NCBI GenBank assembly: GCA_963422385.1
Contig: OY729432.1
Location: 2,356,001 to 2,420,000 of the forward strand
Direction of reading: 5' to 3'
Source: JAJDTQ01 sp963422385
GTDB lineage: Bacteria; Desulfobacterota; Binatia; UBA9968; JAJDTQ01
Length of the DNA: 64,000 nt
Shown here: piece after piece, positions 60,729 through 64,000 of the stretch
Position numbering within the stretch: position 1 is the first letter of the stretch
Layout of the letters: every line of letters starts with the position of its first letter
Position numbers and translations under genes: made by a program
The notes under the pieces: model-generated
The model's input: only the letters and a program-made list of their open reading frames with translations
Database searches by the model: none
What the model was told of the DNA's origin: nothing

Positions 60729-61981
60729 CGCGGACATGAGGCGCCGCGTCCGGCTCGGCGAGGACTCGACGCTGGAGTTCAAGGGAGTTCTCCTGTCCGG
60801 CGGTCGCGTCAAAGACCCCGACCGGAATGCAACCGCGGATGAGTTGGCCGCCTTGGCCAACAGCCGGGGTGGAACGTTGATCCTCGGGGTGGACGACAAG
60901 ACTCACCGGGTTCAGGGCATTCCGCTCGACGGCATCGACGCCGTCGAAAGCCGGGTCCGCGAAATTTGCAACGACTCGGTAAAGCCTGCCCTTGATGCCG
61001 ATATCCTGAAGCTGGAGTTGGAGGGTCCCTGGCGGCCGGCTCGTACCGGTGCTGCGCGTCGATGTCGGACGCAGCTTGTTCGTGCACAGGAGCCCGGGTG
61101 GGTGCTTCCGCAGGATCGCCAGCTCCAGGCGCGAGATGGCTCCGGACGTCCTTGCGCGGCTGTTTCAGGAGCGCAGTCAGAGCCGGCTCATCCGTTTCGA
61201 CGAGTCCGTCGTGCCCGCCACCGGGCCGTCCGACCTGCACTACTCGTTGACGCGACGCTTCCTGTACGGAGACGTTGTCGATGAGTCTCCAACTTCCCTG
61301 TGTGGAGATTCCCCGGACGCATCCGAGGACACGTTGCGCAAGCTCCGCATTGTCATGGACGACGCGGACGGGAACGCGCGACTCACGCTCGCCGGCGTAC
61401 TCCTCTGCACGCCGGAACCGCAACGATGGCTTCCTCACGCGTACATACAGGCCGTCAGCTACGCTGGCGAGCGGACCGACGCCGACTACCAGACGGACGC
61501 GCGCGACATTGGCGGGCCGCTCGACCAGCAGGTTGAGGAAGCGCTGCACTTCGTCCGACGGAACACGCGGGTGCGGGCGACCAAGAACACGGTGAGGTCG
61601 GATCGTCCCCAGTTCAGCGAGCGGGCCGTATTCGAGGCAATCGTGAATGCGGTGGCTCACCGCGACTATTCGATGGCCGGCGCTCGAGTGCGTCTGCATC
61701 TGTTCGGCGATCGCCTTGAGCTCTACGTTCCCGGCGCGCTGGCCAACACACTGACCCCGGACAGCCTGCACCTGCGGCAGTCGAACCGGAACGAGCTCAT
61801 CGTATCCCTCCTGGCGCGCTGCAAAGCGCCTTCCGGCGTCGGGCGCACACGACTGATGGACAGGCGCGGTGACGAGGTGCCGATCATTCGTCGAGAATGC
61901 CGAGGGTTGTCGGGACGGCTGCCGGAGTACAGCCCGATCGACGACAGTGAGTTGCGGCTGGTGATGTGGACCGCGGCGTAG
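60685..61981 (+). pseudogene. AlbA_2/Schlafen-type putative ATPase, frameshifted
   Basis: First frame (ATG 60685 or GTG 60721): DSTLEFKGVLLSGGR, ADELAALANSRGGTLILGVD and the following LDGIDAVESRVREICNDSV, the AlbA_2 (Divergent AAA-4) domain. At about 61024-61048 (GAGGGTCCCTGGCGGCC) the reading shifts by one base and continues VPVLRVDVGRSLFVHRSPGG, CFRRIASSRREMAPDVLARL. The C-terminal half has a GHKL-like ATPase part: FEAIVNAVAHRDYSMAGARV, RLELYVPGALANTLTPDSLH, QSNRNELIVSLLARC. Joined length is about 430 residues, normal for the family. Overlaps the Phd-like gene. Either inactivated or carrying a one-base error. Confidence 0.75.
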
Positions 61982-61990
61982 GGGTCGGTC

Positions 61991-62550
61991 TTGACGGACA
62001 GCAAGCAAATCGTCTGCCTTGTCAACTCCCGGAAGCTCTCGGGCCGGTGTATCGCTGGCCGCGAATGGAGTGGGGAGCGGGGGACTGGGTTCGACCCGTG
62101 AGCGCGCGCGAAGGCAAGGAAGTGTCCGAGTACGAGCGCCAGTACGAAGACGGCAGCGACCCCCGGGTGCTCGACATCGTCAACATCCCGGTTCTTGAGC
62201 CGCGCCCAAAGAACTGGCAAACGGAGAATTGGTTGCTCGACCCAGAGCTCTACTGGCAAAAGGAAGGAACCTGTTCGTGGTTCGATCTTTCCGCGTTCGT
62301 GGATCCCGTCGCACCGCTCTGGGTCAACGGATACTGCACCTACCACGGGTTGAACGACAAGATCCCGCTGGATTCGATGATGCCGGTTTCGAGCTCGTTG
62401 CGGCTGATCCGGGTCGAACGACTCGAACTCACCGTGTTCAGGCCCGGCGAGGCGTTCGGCAACTGCTACTTGACCATCAGTCTCGGAGAAACGTACGAGG
62501 GCGCCTGCTACAAACTGGTCGCCGCCGTCATCGAATGCGATCGGCGGTAA
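61991..62550 (+). pseudogene. Dual-OB-like protein, frameshifted and probably internally shortened
   Basis: First frame (TTG 61991) reads TDSKQIVCLVNSRKLSGRCI, AGREWSGERG. In a G-rich run (62068-62086) it must shift by one base to continue GDWVRPVSAREGKEVSEYER, QYEDGSDPRVLDIVNIPVLE and AFVDPVAPLWVNGYCTYHGL up to 62550. I recall a family called dual OB-containing domain with this N-terminus and WLLDP/SYLTISLGE motifs; the assignment is from memory. The segment RPGEAFGNCYLTISLGETYE seems to lack roughly 40 residues that I would expect between GN and CYLTISL, so an internal deletion is possible. It lies 19 bp before a DUF488 gene. Confidence 0.6.
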
Positions 62551-62569
62551 CTACGCGAGCGCGGCGGAG

Positions 62570-63190
62570 ATGACCCACAACCCCATCCTTACCATCGGTC
62601 ACTCCAGTCACTCCATGGAAGACTTTCTGGCGTTGTTGGTGAAACACCGGGTTACGTCCGTGGCCGACGTGCGCTCCGCGCCCTACAGCCGCTTCAGCCC
62701 CCACTTCAACCGTGACGTGCTCACCGTCGCGCTCAAGGCCCGTGACATTCACTATGCGTACCTCGGGCGCGAGCTTGGCGGGCGCCCGGACGATCCTGCC
62801 TGTTACGAGGGCGGCCGAATCCGCTACGAGCGCGTCGCGCAAACAAGCGGTTTTCGAGACGGCATCGTACGGGTCGTCGGCAGAGCCGTGACACGTCGCA
62901 TCGCGCTCATGTGCGCGGAGAAGGAGCCGCTGGACTGTCACCGGACGCTTCTCGTTGCGCCGGCGCTCGACGATGAAGGTGTCGCCGTCGCGCATATCCT
63001 CGCCGAGGGCGACCTCGAGCCGCACGCCAGGGCCATGGACCGATTGATGGCGAAGTTCGACCTGAGCCCGAACGGCGATCTGTTTCAATCGCGCGAGGAG
63101 GTGGTCGCGCAGGCGATGGCGCGTCAGGCCGGGCGCGTCTCCTTTGTCCGCGAGAGTCCTGCGTCGGAGCCGGGGCGGCCCATCCGATGA
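62570..63190 (+). CDS. DUF488 family protein, copy 1
   Basis: 206 residues. ILTIGHSSHSMEDFLALLVK, VTSVADVRSAPYSRFSPHFN, IHYAYLGRELGGRPDD, and the distal motif IALMCAEKEPLDCHRTLLVA (C-A-E-x-P-x-x-C-H-R), which is the DUF488 hallmark. The C-terminal third contains VAHILAEGDLEPHARAMDRL. The family is a Rossmann-like fold with an invariant Cys/His cluster and no established activity that I know of. It overlaps the next DUF488 gene by ATGA, so the two are translationally coupled. Confidence 0.87.
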   Translation: MTHNPILTIGHSSHSMEDFLALLVKHRVTSVADVRSAPYSRFSPHFNRDVLTVALKARDIHYAYLGRELGGRPDDPACYEGGRIRYERVAQTSGFRDGIVRVVGRAVTRRIALMCAEKEPLDCHRTLLVAPALDDEGVAVAHILAEGDLEPHARAMDRLMAKFDLSPNGDLFQSREEVVAQAMARQAGRVSFVRESPASEPGRPIR

Positions 63191-63624
63191 AACTGTGGAC
63201 CATCGGCTTCACCAGGAAACCCGCTCGTCGGTTTTTCCAATTACTGCGTCAATCGGGCGCCAGGCGGGTTGTCGATGTGAGGCGCAACAATGGATCGCAA
63301 CTCGCCGGTTTCGCAAAGAAGGACGATCTCGCCTGGTTCCTCGCCGAGATTTGCGGTATCGAGTACGTCCACCTGCCGAATCTCGCGCCCACCAGGGAAA
63401 TGTTGAGCGACTACCGGAAGCGGCGGATCGACTGGAACGTTTACGAAGCCCGTTTTCTGGACTTGGTGCGCGAGCGGCGGATCGAGGAGACGATTCCCAG
63501 GGAAGTCCTGAACGAAGGCTGTCTGCTGTGCAGCGAGGACCAGCCGCACCGCTGCCACCGCCGACTGGTTGCCGAATATCTGAACGAACGCTGGGGCGGT
63601 GTCGCAATCGAGCACTTGGCCTGA
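63187..63624 (+). CDS. DUF488 family protein, copy 2
   Basis: 145 residues. LWTIGFTRKPARRFFQLLRQ, ARRVVDVRRNNGSQLAGFAK, IEYVHLPNLAPTREMLSDYR, and the hallmark CLLCSEDQPHRCHRRLVAEY. It is more compact than copy 1 and belongs to the shorter DUF488 branch (YeaO-like size). Starts inside the stop of copy 1 (ATGA). Two different DUF488 proteins encoded side by side suggest a heteromer. Last gene of the co-oriented accessory set. Confidence 0.87.
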   Translation: MKLWTIGFTRKPARRFFQLLRQSGARRVVDVRRNNGSQLAGFAKKDDLAWFLAEICGIEYVHLPNLAPTREMLSDYRKRRIDWNVYEARFLDLVRERRIEETIPREVLNEGCLLCSEDQPHRCHRRLVAEYLNERWGGVAIEHLA

Positions 63625-63771
63625 TTGACTTGGCGTCTGATCCGGATCAACGGCGTTTCCTGGGCCGGCGAGGATCTCCGGCGCTCAGCCGCACGATTCT
63701 TTATTCGCCGCCGGGATCTGCTCATGGCGCAATAGGTGCGAATCTTCTCGGTCACGGCAGGACCTGTTCCG

Positions 63772-64000
63772 TTATTCTCCGAACGTGCCCCGATAGTCCC
63801 TCCACGCCTTCGGGCCGGCGCGGTCGAAGACCTTCTCGCGGACGCCGCCGGCGTACCGGGCGGGGATGAAGTTGATCTTTTCGGTCAGGGATGGCTTCAG
63901 GCGCACGCCTTGAGCGCGCAGTTCATCGGCCATGACGAGGTTGTCGAGCACCACCCGGATCTCGTCGTGGTCGGTCCACATGGCCTTGTAGACGATGCGG
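63772..64000 (-). CDS. Partial unknown protein, C-terminal end (5' part outside window)
   Basis: The minus strand is open from the window edge to a stop at 63772-63774 and reads RIVYKAMWTDHDEIRVVLDN, LVMADELRAQGVRLKPSLTE, INFIPARYAGGVREKVFDRA and WRDYRGTFGE. The composition and Trp/Tyr pattern are those of a real protein. It vaguely recalls the C-terminal end of periplasmic solute-binding proteins, but I cannot assign it. It converges on the DUF488 pair. Confidence 0.6.
   Translation of the reverse strand, partial: RIVYKAMWTDHDEIRVVLDNLVMADELRAQGVRLKPSLTEKINFIPARYAGGVREKVFDRAGPKAWRDYRGTFGE

Noticed and set aside
63628..63735. Short plus-strand peptide frame after the DUF488 pair
   Set aside because: About 36 codons from a TTG, no ribosome site and no recognisable motif.

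Overview
The window is a GC-rich bacterial chromosome segment with dense gene packing, frequent ATGA or TGATG start/stop overlaps and many GTG/TTG starts. The gene order xerC-hslV-hslU-argB-argD-argF-argG-argH-lipoprotein-lysA-dap resembles that of Geobacter-type (former deltaproteobacterial) genomes, and the Rieske/split cytochrome b/multihaem cytochrome c operon fits the same broad grouping. An uncultured Desulfobacterota- or Tectomicrobia-like organism is my best guess. That is inference from gene order and content, not from a marker gene. I saw no rRNA, tRNA, CRISPR array or intact insertion sequence.

Layout: 1-7683 (minus strand) holds a RidA-like protein, an FMN 2-hydroxyacid dehydrogenase, a pterin/folate cluster (folM-like, folX/folB-like, folK) with a secreted phytase-like protein, then a 6PGDH-like oxidoreductase, an unknown protein and a UbiD-type decarboxylase. 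8046-18037 holds a broken M20 peptidase, tandem carboxyltransferases without a biotin domain, a hydrolase-methyltransferase fusion, HemW, an ornithine-cyclodeaminase-like enzyme and an M48 protease. 18170-26223 holds a CBS protein, KorAB 2-oxoacid:ferredoxin oxidoreductase, a metallophosphoesterase, and a minus-strand molybdopterin set ending in moaA. 26502-27593 contains two frameshifted accessory genes (a glycine-rich protein and a RES-domain protein).

27643-41776 is the conserved housekeeping core: isochorismatase, XerC, HslVU, the late arginine pathway (ArgBDFGH) and the lysine/diaminopimelate enzymes (LysA, DapF, DapA, DapB). 41877-48057 is a respiratory operon: small membrane protein, Tat-type Rieske protein, cytochrome b in two pieces, a 55-residue membrane protein, an eight-haem cytochrome c and a cupredoxin, closed by a clear intrinsic terminator. 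48683-59906 looks catabolic: class II aldolase, ThDP enzyme, two epimerases, MFS transporter, two amidohydrolases, a DapA-family lyase and a frameshifted Rieske oxygenase.

59995-63624 is the most interesting accessory stretch: a small membrane protein, an HNH nuclease, a Phd-like antitoxin, an AlbA_2/Schlafen-type ATPase, a protein I believe is a dual-OB protein, and two DUF488 proteins, all co-oriented and partly overlapping. Two of these genes carry single-base frameshifts. Dispersed palindromic repeats sit in many intergenic gaps, and some reach into coding ends or supply a start region. Breaks are confined to accessory genes while the core genes are open. This points to real decay, but assembly error at G runs cannot be excluded.
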